Below are positions 9,764 to 17,509 of a DNA stretch of 64,000 nucleotides, piece after piece. The DNA lies in assembly GCF_026262505.1 (NCBI RefSeq), contig NW_026529175.1, positions 1 through 64,000 of the forward strand. Direction: 5' to 3'. Both the position numbers and the translations under genes were made by a program. Source of the stretch: Trichomonas vaginalis G3. Taxonomy: Eukaryota; Parabasalia; Trichomonadida; Trichomonadidae. Position 1 is the first letter of the stretch; each line of letters begins with the position of its first letter. Under the pieces are notes generated by a model. It had not been told where the DNA came from. It saw only the letters and a program-made list of their open reading frames with translations, and made no database searches.

Positions 9764-10348
9764 ATGTACGCTGAGTTTGTTGGAGAAGACCGTTGGGAAA
9801 CTTGTTTGTTAGATGAGAAATATGAAATTCACTGTTGTGAGTCATTTGAAGTCAGAAACAAAAAGACAAAAAGAGTTTTAAGCGAATGGGAGCGAAATGA
9901 CGGATATGCTGATATGAAGATGGGTGGAAAACACTATCTTAAACATGTTGTCATTGCAACTCATTTTATACTGAATCCTAACAATTTACCTTTTGTAGAC
10001 CATATAAACCGTATAAGAAACGACAATAGACTTGAAAACTTACGTTGGGTCACTGGTTCTGAAAACAATAAGAACAAAAGCAAATTTGGAGATATAGTAT
10101 TCGAATTTGTCGACGAACTAGAAGATGAAGCAATTGAAATTACAGACTATGGCAAGCATACGTTTGAGTTTTACTACTACAGCGAAGAACAGGACTCTTT
10201 CTACTTTTATACCGGCGTAAACTATAGAAAATTACAAGTATGTTTTACTAAGGCAGACTATGCTTATGTATACGCTAGAGATACAGATGGAAAATACGTT
10301 AGACTATTTCTTAACAAATTCAAGAAGCTATATGGCATACCATTTTAA
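9764..10348 (+). CDS. HNH endonuclease with NUMOD4-like N-terminus
   Basis: A 194-residue protein. Residues 1-60 resemble the NUMOD4 module that precedes HNH domains in phage homing endonucleases (a 'W..I..YE..V.N' pattern). Residues about 62-100 carry the HNH core: H, FVDHINRIRNDNRLENLRWV, with the family's Asn and the NLRWVT ending. About 85 aromatic-rich residues follow. HNH nucleases of this type nick or cleave DNA and often spread their own gene. It sits directly after the helicase and is preceded by the element's A/T-tract leader. Whether it is a homing gene or serves the element's own replication or packaging cannot be told from the sequence. Confidence 0.82.
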   Translation: MYAEFVGEDRWETCLLDEKYEIHCCESFEVRNKKTKRVLSEWERNDGYADMKMGGKHYLKHVVIATHFILNPNNLPFVDHINRIRNDNRLENLRWVTGSENNKNKSKFGDIVFEFVDELEDEAIEITDYGKHTFEFYYYSEEQDSFYFYTGVNYRKLQVCFTKADYAYVYARDTDGKYVRLFLNKFKKLYGIPF

Positions 10349-10387
10349 AACGTTTTTAAAAAAATATTTTTTTATCCGATAGAAAAG

Positions 10388-10802
10388 ATGACGAAATATA
10401 TTTCAGTCAACAAGTACATGACAGACAAAGAAGAACTAGACCCATTCGTATTTGAATGTTTACTTCTACCATTTTGAAAAGTCTACATTTGACAAAGTTT
10501 GGAACATCGAACCAGTTAAGTTTGCTATTGTGACTAAAAATGGTGCGAAATTTGAAGACTTAGACATAGAAGGTTTGTTAGCAGTCAAAGAAAATTTTGA
10601 CAGAAGGTTTTCAAACCTTAAAGAAGGCAAAGCATACAAACTTGTTATACCTTATGAACCAAAGAAAGCAGACGACTATGAATATTATGAGTCTAAGATA
10701 GTTGAAGTTCAAGGTAAATTGGGTAAAAAGATTTTAGAGTCTAAACCAGTGTTTGCTCCTAAAGAGGAAGAGAACATTGACATTGACCCAGAAATGTTCT
10801 AA
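10388..10802 (+). pseudogene. Small gene of unknown function, apparently broken
   Basis: Coding character runs from the ATG at 10,388 (MTKYISVNKYMTDKEELD) to a stop at 10,802 (ending EEENIDIDPEMF). The product would be about 135 residues, charged, with Lys/Glu-rich segments and an acidic C-terminus. An A/T-tract leader (10,355-10,375) precedes it. No family is recognised. It converges with the minus-strand gene ending at 10,819, leaving only 16 bases between the stops. Confidence 0.45.
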
Positions 10803-10818
10803 AAATAAAATTTTATTT

Positions 10819-11277
10819 TTACATGTCAAATTTCTTTTTCTCTGGCTCTGGCTCTGGCTCTTTCTTCTCTTCTTCTACTTTCTTTTCTTTCTTTTCTCTC
10901 TTCTTCTTCTTCTTCTCTGGTGGAGTTATGTCAAATTTGGCGCAACCATATTTATGTAAAAGGTCTTTGTCCTTTAATAGCTCTTCTATTCTGTTTTCTA
11001 TTTCATCTTCAAGAACAGCGCATGTGTCTTCTTTGCATTCTAAGAACTTTTGTTGGACTTCATCTTTCCAATCGGCGTCATCTCTGTCAACAAGTCTGTC
11101 ATTGACAAACTTAAAGACTTCTCTGCTTAATGTTTTATGGTTCTTGTCATATTCCCAGAAACAGAACTTTAGAACAAATTCACCTTTCTTGTTGACACTA
11201 TGTAAGATTTTATGGTCGACAGATGTTTTGCTGTCGAAAAGTTTGTCTCGAATATAGATAGCGAAATCGCTAGACAT
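10819..11277 (-). CDS. 152-residue protein with charged C-terminus, function unknown
   Basis: The N-terminal 110 residues look like a small folded domain (FAIYIRDKLFDSKT ... GEFVLKFCFWEYDKN). The last 35 residues are a Lys/Glu run ending in a Pro-Glu repeat and probably disordered. It diverges from the packaging ATPase gene with 36 bases between the start codons, so the two very likely share a promoter region. No family is recognised. Confidence 0.65.
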   Translation of the reverse strand: MSSDFAIYIRDKLFDSKTSVDHKILHSVNKKGEFVLKFCFWEYDKNHKTLSREVFKFVNDRLVDRDDADWKDEVQQKFLECKEDTCAVLEDEIENRIEELLKDKDLLHKYGCAKFDITPPEKKKKKREKKEKKVEEEKKEPEPEPEKKKFDM

Positions 11278-11313
11278 TTTCTAAAAGATAAAATTTTTAA
11301 TTTTTCTAAAAAT
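11278..11313. promoter_or_regulatory. Short divergent promoter region
   Basis: Only 36 bases of A and T runs separate the start codons of the minus-strand 152-residue gene and the plus-strand ATPase. All signals for both directions must lie here or inside the genes. The composition matches the T-tract leaders before other core genes of this element. Confidence 0.5.
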
Positions 11314-12189
11314 ATGTTAGAAAAAAAGTTTGCTGACATTGACAAGAAATTTGAGAATGTTTTAAACAAGAACAAGAGGAAGTTAGAAAATGCTCAGATA
11401 AAGCCTATACATGACAAGTTCTTATTTGCTCAGAATGGTATAACAGGTCTAATTGCACCACCTGGGTCGGGTAAGACTTTCACTTATCTTAAAATGGCTG
11501 CACAACAACAAGAACTAGATGAGAAGAACCCATTCTATGAGTTAGTTGTCATTTGTAGTACTTCTGGTCAATTTGACCAAACCGTCAATTCGTTCAAAGA
11601 TATTATAAAGAAGTCTAAGTTAGTATGTATAAAAGACTCTGAGTTGTTAGATTGGATAAAGAAGTACCAAAGAAGAGTTTTGAAGTACAATGCTATAAAT
11701 GAGTATGTCAATTCGAAGTTTAAAGACCCAAATGAGGAAATGCAGAGAATATTAGAGAAGAAACACTTCAGAAACAAACAGAAAGAGATAGAATACATTT
11801 CGAAGAAATTGCAATCTTACGATTGGAAGACTTACCCTCATAGATGTCTTCTTATCTTAGATGACTTTGCTTCTCATCCTTTGTTAAAGAACAGAGAACA
11901 AGACATGTGTCGAATTCTCAAGAAGCTCAGACACTTTAACATTTCAGTTGTCATTTGTGTACAGACAGCCAAGAGTTTAAGTAAGGATGTAAAGAGAATA
12001 CTTACTGATATCATACTTTTCCCTGGATTGTCCGAAGACGATTTCATGGAACTTATGAAAGAGTCCATGGCAGGTAAGTTTGACAGACATGAACTATGGG
12101 AGAAGTACAAAGTCATACAAGACCCTCATACTTCTTTCAGAATTCATATCTACGCAAACAAAGTTCAAATTGTAAAAAGTCAAGCTTGA
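11314..12189 (+). CDS. FtsK/HerA-type genome packaging ATPase (A32-like)
   Basis: A 291-residue protein; the frame looks whole. Walker A is GLIAPPGSGKTF at residues about 45-56, and Walker B is CLLILDDFA at about 170-180, with a downstream sensor region (ISVVICVQTAK). Order and size match the A32-like packaging ATPases of Polintons and giant-virus relatives, which pump DNA into the capsid. The start at 11,314 is chosen because the longer open frame upstream would run through the divergent neighbour's start. The repeat cluster at 12,245-12,430 follows its 3' end. Confidence 0.88.
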   Translation: MLEKKFADIDKKFENVLNKNKRKLENAQIKPIHDKFLFAQNGITGLIAPPGSGKTFTYLKMAAQQQELDEKNPFYELVVICSTSGQFDQTVNSFKDIIKKSKLVCIKDSELLDWIKKYQRRVLKYNAINEYVNSKFKDPNEEMQRILEKKHFRNKQKEIEYISKKLQSYDWKTYPHRCLLILDDFASHPLLKNREQDMCRILKKLRHFNISVVICVQTAKSLSKDVKRILTDIILFPGLSEDDFMELMKESMAGKFDRHELWEKYKVIQDPHTSFRIHIYANKVQIVKSQA

Positions 12190-12436
12190 AAAATAAAGAG
12201 TTTTGGCGACCAGGGTTTTTTCACTACTCGCTGTTCTTCATGAAATTTCATACGGAATTCAATAAAAATAATGTTTATGTTAGAATGTTAGATCTAACAT
12301 GTTTTCTAACATGTTTTCTAACATGGTCTAAAACATACAAAATTCATGAAATTTCATACGGAATTCAATAAAAATAATGTTTATGTTAGAATGTTAGATC
12401 TAACATGTTTTCTAACATGTTTTCTAACATAACTAT
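12190..12436. repeat. Direct repeat with TGTTAGATCTAACA palindrome, two copies
   Basis: A unit of about 106 bases appears twice. Each copy has a GAAATTTCATACGGAATTC leader, then TTATGTTAGAATGTTAGATC and a series of TTTTCTAACATG steps. The palindromes lie at 12,286-12,299 and 12,392-12,405. An inverted copy lies at 13,440-13,532, so the minus-strand gene between them is bracketed by inverted repeats. The same repeat occurs as an inverted pair near the left end. Confidence 0.75.
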
Positions 12437-13378
12437 TTACAAGCGTTTTACATGGTATATGTTGCGATGGTTCATGACTCTAAACAATTTCGTAGCTTCT
12501 ATTTCTTCTGTCAGTACATCGAATGTTTTAACGATACCGAAAGTTTCTTTATACTTCTTCTTGACGTCAGATAGAAGGAAATCGTCAGCAGTTGGATAGT
12601 TTTTGTTCAGAAATGCTAACATGTTCATTTTATCTTCTGCTGGCTTTTCTGCTTCTTTCTTTAAGTCTGCATAGTCGTTTCTCATTCTTTCTATCTCTTT
12701 GACTGAGTAGTTATATTTCCTCATTGCTGCTTTACATTTAGAACATTGCGGGTTCATTTTTGCGTTATATTCTGAAACCTTACCTGCTAAAACAACTAAG
12801 GCGTCAATTGCTCTCTTCATCTCGAACATAGCGGGTCTTATTTGTTCGTTCCATACCTTACCTCTTCTATCTTTATCTCTTATTTCCCAAACACATTTTG
12901 CAACTAATGAAACAAAGTTGTCGTAGGTCTTAAATTCTTCGGATTTGTAAAGGTCAGAGATGTTCTTATATACCATGTCGCAATCTTTGTCCATAACCTT
13001 ATGGTTGCAATGAAATCCTAGAAACTCATAGTTTACCTTTCGTATGAACTTCTTTATTTCTACTGAGTCAGTAACTTTAACTTCAATTTCGTCGAATTCA
13101 GGAATAGTGAGTTTTTGTTGTTGGATTTCAGGCAATTTGGGTAAATGGTCAATAATGTCCTGCATTTCATAAAGATACTGTTCATTTGTTTCATCTTTCG
13201 CACTACAGTCTAAATTACTTGTTAAAAGTTCTTGCTTTATCTTCTGGATTTTTGTTTCGAAAGTATATGAAGAAGGAATGAAGTTTTTCATCTCTACCAA
13301 CATAGATGTTGGATTCATAACTAACGAGTTTGGTGCTGTAGTTGTTTGAACTGTTGTTGTGCCGATTGTTGAAATCAT
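12437..13378 (-). CDS. 313-residue protein with CxxC pair, function unknown
   Basis: The frame looks whole. The N-terminus is Thr-rich and probably flexible. The middle is helical with a CSKC pair near residue 215 and further Cys/His nearby (FHCNHK about residue 122, DKDCD), which could bind metal. The C-terminal 65 residues (NMLAFLNKNYPTADDF ... ATKLFRVMNHRN) look like a compact helical domain. An A/T-tract leader precedes the ATG. The gene is bracketed by inverted copies of the TGTTAGATCTAACA repeat, as if it had been exchanged as a unit. No family is recognised. Confidence 0.68.
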   Translation of the reverse strand: MISTIGTTTVQTTTAPNSLVMNPTSMLVEMKNFIPSSYTFETKIQKIKQELLTSNLDCSAKDETNEQYLYEMQDIIDHLPKLPEIQQQKLTIPEFDEIEVKVTDSVEIKKFIRKVNYEFLGFHCNHKVMDKDCDMVYKNISDLYKSEEFKTYDNFVSLVAKCVWEIRDKDRRGKVWNEQIRPAMFEMKRAIDALVVLAGKVSEYNAKMNPQCSKCKAAMRKYNYSVKEIERMRNDYADLKKEAEKPAEDKMNMLAFLNKNYPTADDFLLSDVKKKYKETFGIVKTFDVLTEEIEATKLFRVMNHRNIYHVKRL

Positions 13379-13439
13379 ATTTTTTATACAAAATAAAAAA
13401 ATATTTTTTTAAAAAAACCAACTTTATTTTTTATTTCGG

Positions 13440-13532
13440 GAAAACTCATGAAAATTCAAGAGTTTTAGACCATGTTAGAAAACGTGTTAGAAAACATGTT
13501 AGATCTAACATTCTAACATAAACATTATTTTT
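13440..13532 (-). repeat. Inverted copy of the TGTTAGATCTAACA repeat
   Basis: The palindrome lies at 13,497-13,510, in reverse orientation relative to the pair at 12,190-12,436. It is preceded by the leader ATGAAAATTCAAGAG that also precedes the unrelated GGTGA repeats near the right end. With the other pair it encloses the minus-strand gene 12,437-13,378. Confidence 0.75.
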
Positions 13533-13554
13533 GCTGAAAAAGTGTTATTTTTTC

Positions 13555-13749
13555 ATGTCCGAAGACTCGAAGGTGCAACACTTCCAAAATACCGACGAAC
13601 TCAGAAGAGCAGCATGGCAGTATCTTCTTGACAACTTCTTTGAGTTCTCCAGGCACACCTTGGAAAATGCTGAAGAACTCCGACACAGAGAATTTGGAGA
13701 AATTGCACTCCAATACTACCTTGACAAACAAAGGGTAAACAAAGGGTAA
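13555..13749 (+). CDS. 64-residue helical protein, function unknown
   Basis: The start at 13,555 (MSEDSKVQHF) is preferred over an upstream in-frame TTG. The sequence is charged and helical (LRRAAWQYLLDNFFEF, then ENAEELRHREFGE). It is the first of a run of small genes (13.5-17.5 kb) that is visibly less AT-rich than the rest of the element. No family is recognised. Confidence 0.55.
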   Translation: MSEDSKVQHFQNTDELRRAAWQYLLDNFFEFSRHTLENAEELRHREFGEIALQYYLDKQRVNKG

Positions 13750-13789
13750 AATAAGACTAAAAACTTAACGTTTAAAAAGTGACATTTTT

Positions 13790-14005
13790 ATGAGCTCCGA
13801 GTCACCGAGAAAACTTGGTCAGATGTTAGCAGCTTACTTCCCTGAGGAGGATGGAAGCGTTACATACGTAAGGTTCAAAAACAACGAACCTGGAATTGCG
13901 TACCAAATTCGCAATTACATGACCATGGAAGAGTACGAAAGGTTTCTACAAGAGAAACCAGCTCTAAACAACTCAGAAAAGAAAGATAAAAAGTTTAACT
14001 CGTAA
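13790..14005 (+). CDS. 71-residue protein, function unknown
   Basis: It begins MSSESPRKLGQMLAAYFPEE and ends in a Lys-rich tail (EKKDKKFNS). The middle (GSVTYVRFKNNEPGIAYQI) reads as a small beta/alpha fold. It lies 40 bases after the preceding small gene, in the same direction, and is convergent with the Pro/Gln-rich gene that follows. No family is recognised. Confidence 0.55.
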   Translation: MSSESPRKLGQMLAAYFPEEDGSVTYVRFKNNEPGIAYQIRNYMTMEEYERFLQEKPALNNSEKKDKKFNS

Positions 14006-14017
14006 TTGTTTATTTTT

Positions 14018-14643
14018 TTACTTGTATGGGCAAGCTGCAAGAATGAAGTCGACTATCTCGGTCTTTGTCTTGACCAGTTGGACTGCTCTTGCGAGTACGT
14101 CTGTTTTACGGTCTCCAGCTGGTGTCTGACCTTCGTAATTGCGCATGTTCTTGAGAGCTCCAGTTGTAAATGGTTGTAGGATGAAGAGTCTCTCAGACTG
14201 CTTGAGGTAGTCTTCACGGTCACGAACCGAATCTGTGGTACGAGTCGAATCGGTCGATTTGAGGGAAGAGAGTGAGAGCCTGTCTTCTTCCATAGGGGCT
14301 GTGGCATACTCTTTGCGTAAACGGTTCAGACCTTCTTCGAACTCTTGGTCTCTCTTGGACTGAGATTGGAATTTGAATTGGGGTGGAGGGTTTGACATGA
14401 ACATCCAAGGGTTAGGGAAGTAAGGCATGGGTTGAGGAGGGTAGTTTGGAAAGCCTTGTGGTGGGTAGTTTGGAAAGCCTTGTGGTGGGTAGTAACCTTG
14501 AGGTGGAAATTGGTAGTAATTCGGAGGTCCTTGTTGGAACTGAGGTTGCTGTGGGAGCCTTGTGGAGGTGGAACCTGTTGTGGTGCTGGAGCATGCTGTT
14601 CTTCTGGCTGTGGAACGGGTTCAGTAGGTGGGACGTCGGACAT
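14018..14643 (-). pseudogene. Pro/Gln/Tyr-rich protein with folded C-terminus, broken
   Basis: The start at 14,643 reads MSDVPPTEPVPQPEEQ, followed by a low-complexity stretch rich in Pro, Gln, Gly, Tyr and Phe with short PPQGFPNY-type repeats. About 100 charged residues follow (KRDQEFEEGLNRLRKEYATA, and near the end TEIVDFILAACPYK). It is broken in this copy. The layout suggests a disordered arm attached to a small helical domain, as in virion-associated or condensate-forming proteins; this is inference. Its upstream side is the 21-bp iteron block shared with the plus-strand gene at 15,036. Confidence 0.5.
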
Positions 14644-14667
14644 TCGTTTGTGTCTTAACCGTCTTTG

Positions 14668-15030
14668 TTCTGAAACAATATAATATTGTCTTGAAAAAGT
14701 ACAATATTGTCTTGAAAAAGTACAATATTGTCTTGAAAAAGTACAACATTGTCTTGAAAAAGTACAACATTGTCTTGAAAAAGTACAACATTGTCTGAAA
14801 AAGTACAACATTGTTCTGAAAAAGTACAACATTGTTCTGAAAAAGTTCAAGACTTGTTCTGAAAAAGTACAGCCGTACTCAAATTTGAGAGACATTGTAC
14901 TGAATTTATACAACATTGTTCTGAAAAAGTACAACATTGTCTTGAAAAAGTACAACATTGTCTTGAAAAAGTACAACATTGTCTTGAAAAAGTACAACAT
15001 TGTCTTGAAAAAGTACAATATTGTACTGAC
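14668..15030. repeat. 21-bp iteron array between divergent genes
   Basis: About sixteen copies of a 21-base unit of the form TTGTCTTGAAAAAGTACAAC, with a diverged stretch in the middle (14,845-14,905). Several junctions contain the palindrome ACAATATTGT. The array fills the whole divergent interval between the minus-strand gene (start 14,643) and the plus-strand gene (start 15,036). Because 21 is a multiple of three it stays open in translation as a 7-residue repeat, but neither strand has a sensible start there. A protein-binding array for transcription or replication is the likeliest role. Confidence 0.85.
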
Positions 15031-15035
15031 TCAGT

Positions 15036-15398
15036 ATGGAGCTTGACCCCTTAGACGAAGCAATTTATCTAATTGAGGTAAATGAAACCGTGAAGGAATA
15101 TCTCAGCAAGTGCAAACCAAGCAAGTCCATTGGCTTCTGGTTGTCCAAGAATAGTGTCTTAAAGTTGGAAATTGAAACAGGTGTTGCAATTCAAGTTCCA
15201 GAAGGCACTGCATTCGATGATATTAAGGATGTGAAGAAAGAAGCCCTCTTGAAGTTCTTCATGAAACGTCCTTGGATACTACTTCCATATCGTGAGAGCC
15301 CAATTCCACGAATTACACAAATTCTCAGAGCACTACTTCACTACTCTGGACAGCCGTTCTTCATAACCTCAGAAGGCGACATCCAACCAATTCAGTAA
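15036..15398 (+). CDS. 120-residue protein, function unknown
   Basis: It begins MELDPLDEAIYLIEVNETVK immediately after the last iteron. The sequence looks well folded (a helix, then VLKLEIETGVAIQVPEG beta pattern, then FFMKRPWILLPYRE). No family is recognised. It is followed 27 bases later by a small Cys-rich ORF with its own initiator. Confidence 0.6.
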   Translation: MELDPLDEAIYLIEVNETVKEYLSKCKPSKSIGFWLSKNSVLKLEIETGVAIQVPEGTAFDDIKDVKKEALLKFFMKRPWILLPYRESPIPRITQILRALLHYSGQPFFITSEGDIQPIQ

Positions 15399-15425
15399 AC
15401 ATCTCATTTTAACTTCACTTTTTTT

Positions 15426-15710
15426 ATGTTTTTACTCACACTCGTACTCAACAGGTTTGTGTACAACTATTTCAACTGTGAACCTTGTATTGACCGGTCT
15501 TCCTGCAAATGCAAGTTCGGTCAATACACAATTTATGGTGGCAAGAAAGACAGTGGGGAATGTTATTCTGACATCTGTTGTTGCGCTCGAGAGAGAATTG
15601 AAATTCCAGACCCAACTCCAACAAGAACTCTCAAGTTGCCGAAGACTCATGTGAAGAAGAAGCCTTCTGGTAAGTTTCTTATAGCCATATACATGGCACG
15701 CTTTGAGTAA
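15426..15710 (+). CDS. Small Cys-rich ORF with hydrophobic N-terminus
   Basis: A strong TCACTT initiator at 15,415-15,420 lies six bases before the ATG. The product (94 residues) begins with a hydrophobic segment (MFLLTLVLNRFVYNYF), followed by a Cys-rich middle (C..C.....C.C, then CYSDICCC) and a Pro/Lys-rich end. It could be a secreted or membrane-anchored small protein. A second frame over 15,457-15,654 also reads protein-like, so the choice of frame is uncertain. Confidence 0.45.
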   Translation: MFLLTLVLNRFVYNYFNCEPCIDRSSCKCKFGQYTIYGGKKDSGECYSDICCCARERIEIPDPTPTRTLKLPKTHVKKKPSGKFLIAIYMARFE

Positions 15711-15732
15711 AAACATTTTTTTCATTTTTTGA

Positions 15733-16317
15733 ATGAAGCAAGTTAAATTCGTCCCACACCAAACTCAATGGACCGATGAAGAGTTTCAAGCTATGGTTGA
15801 AGGTGTTGAGAACGACATAGACGGCGAACTTGAAGGAGCTCAAACCACAATTGCAACCAAAATTGCAGAAGTCAAGGAACAAATAGCTCCACTTAAAGCT
15901 ACCAAAGCTACTCTTGACCTCATGGATACTTACCGTTTAGAAGTAAAGAGTGGAATAAGACAATTAAAATTAAAACTTCTAAACTACGAAGCTATACTCC
16001 AAAAGTTAGCAGAAATGAGAAGACTTTACCAGAGCTACTTACATGTAAGGGACTTACCTTCAAGCAATCCGACCAAAGATGAATTTTCTGACATTGTCCC
16101 AATTTTGTCCGAAAGTCAGCTCAGATGTTTTGAACTGCTCCCAACATATCCAGAATATGAACGTTTGCCTGAACTCTTCCGCAATCTCAAAAAACGTTTT
16201 TTGGTTCTCATGTTCGAAACTTTTATCGGAAGAGACAACAAACGTTCAGAAGAAGAACAAGATATTATTTTAAACTTGTTGTATGACTTAACCGTCATAA
16301 CAAGCTTTTTGAAGTAA
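15733..16317 (+). CDS. 194-residue coiled-coil protein, function unknown
   Basis: A TCATTT initiator at 15,722-15,727 precedes the ATG by five bases. Residues about 35-95 form a long helix (KIAEVKEQIAPLKATKATLD ... LLNYEAILQKLAEMRRLY). The C-terminal half is helical with Leu and Phe (LFRNLKKRFLVLMFETF). No family is recognised. It lies in the less AT-rich block of small genes. Confidence 0.6.
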   Translation: MKQVKFVPHQTQWTDEEFQAMVEGVENDIDGELEGAQTTIATKIAEVKEQIAPLKATKATLDLMDTYRLEVKSGIRQLKLKLLNYEAILQKLAEMRRLYQSYLHVRDLPSSNPTKDEFSDIVPILSESQLRCFELLPTYPEYERLPELFRNLKKRFLVLMFETFIGRDNKRSEEEQDIILNLLYDLTVITSFLK

Positions 16318-16349
16318 AACCGTCATTCTCAAACCACTTCATTTTTTCG

Positions 16350-17059
16350 ATGTCCGAACAAGCACCGAAGCCGAACACAATGGCAGATGTCCTTTCAATG
16401 TTGCCAGACAAGCGCCCAGTTCAAATTCAAATTTTGAATTTGAAAGCTCATCTGACAAACACCGTTAAGACTCTCCAAAGTAGTCTTATGGAAGAGATGA
16501 AGGGACTTAAAGGTGAGTTCCTCATGAACCAAGCTTCCAATGAGAAAGTCCTGAACGATTTGACGGAAACCTTGCGCATTTACGCGAGAGAGAACCGAGA
16601 CCTTGCCAGACTCATCTACCGTTTCTTCGAAGAGATAGACGCCATCTGGAAGGTACTCGGAAAGGACAGAACCTCCAACACCGTACTTCGTGAACACAGA
16701 ATTGCCGAAGGAATTGTCGAGGAAGAAGAGAAACACGAAGAAGAGGAAGAGGAAGAAGAGGAAGAAGAGAAACACGAAGAAGAGGAAGTTTGGGCAACCC
16801 TTGTTGCCGATGACACTTACGAAATTTCCCAACCCTACCCATACCAAATCCGCAACAAGGAGACCGGCAAGGTTCTTACCCCAGTTCTCAACAACTTGGG
16901 ACACTTGAACCTTACCCTTCGGAATTACGGTTCAATCTCCATGGGCAAGCTTGTCGCAATTCAATGGGTTCCAAATCCAAACAAGAGACGAAGGTCAGAC
17001 ACATTGACGGTGACAAGCTCAACAACCGTAAGGAGAACCTCGAGTGGTTCTAAGAGTAA
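16350..17059 (+). pseudogene. Coiled-coil protein joined to a NUMOD4/HNH-like module, broken
   Basis: A TCATTT initiator lies at 16,339-16,344. The first 130 residues are helical (QILNLKAHLTNTVKTLQSSL and onward). A pure Glu/His stretch follows (EEEEKHEEEE), then a module typical of phage NUMOD4-HNH proteins (YEISQPYPYQIRNKETGKVL ... GKLVAIQWVPNPN). HNH-type coding sequence continues to about 17,059. It is a second HNH-family gene in the same element and is broken in this copy. A coiled-coil domain fused to such a module is unusual and hints that it works in a complex. Confidence 0.62.
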
Positions 17060-17101
17060 AAAAATTTTATTTTAGGGGGAAACCCCGAGTAAATTTAAGT
17101 T

Positions 17102-17365
17102 TTAGTTGCGTAAGCGGCTTAAATTAAGGATAATTTGGACAAGTAGTTCCTGACCTCTGAATTGGACTCTTTCGTCATCCCAGTTGCGTAGGAGGTCGTC
17201 CCAGAGGAGTTGGTAGAATTGCCATTCCAAGGACGATTTGTCCTCCCAGGCATTGAGGATGTACTGCTCGTAGAGTCTCATGACCTCTGCCTTGCACCAG
17301 ACACCCTCTCCCTTGGAACGTAAGGCTTCTTCGAAGTGCTCGAATGCGATTGGCTGCGGGACCAT
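17102..17365 (-). CDS. 87-residue helical protein, function unknown
   Basis: The start is set at 17,365 (MVPQPIAFEHFEEALRS) because a TCATTT initiator lies three bases upstream on the minus strand (17,368-17,373). Longer open reading upstream is ignored. The product is helical and Trp/Leu-rich (LEWQFYQLLWDDLLRNW). No family is recognised. It diverges from the small plus-strand ORF at 17,395. Confidence 0.5.
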   Translation of the reverse strand: MVPQPIAFEHFEEALRSKGEGVWCKAEVMRLYEQYILNAWEDKSSLEWQFYQLLWDDLLRNWDDERVQFRGQELLVQIILNLSRLRN

Positions 17366-17394
17366 CGAAATGACACTTTTTGTCCGTTTGGTCA

Positions 17395-17502
17395 ATGTTC
17401 GTGTCTCGTGCCATAGTCGACGAAAATACAGACAAACAGGTTATATATGAGTTTGAGACCAAGAATGGTGTAACTCGACCTGTCCGATTCAAATTCGAAT
17501 AA
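17395..17502 (+). CDS. 35-residue ORF, tentative
   Basis: It reads from an ATG at 17,395 (MFVSRAIVDENTDKQVIYEF) to TAA at 17,500-17,502. The sequence looks protein-like, with a beta-type pattern and a basic end (RPVRFKFE). It fills the gap between the divergent 87-residue gene and the polymerase 3' end. There is no recognised family and only a weak initiator (TCAAT) just at its start. Confidence 0.3.
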   Translation: MFVSRAIVDENTDKQVIYEFETKNGVTRPVRFKFE

Positions 17503-17509
17503 AAATTTT

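Noticed and set aside
10823-11257. Plus-strand Ser/Phe-rich frame
   Set aside because: Shadow of the Lys/Glu-rich minus-strand gene 10,819-11,277.
14326-15018. Minus-strand frame reading through the 21-bp iterons as a 7-residue repeat
   Set aside because: The open frame follows from a unit length divisible by three; the real gene on this strand starts at 14,643.
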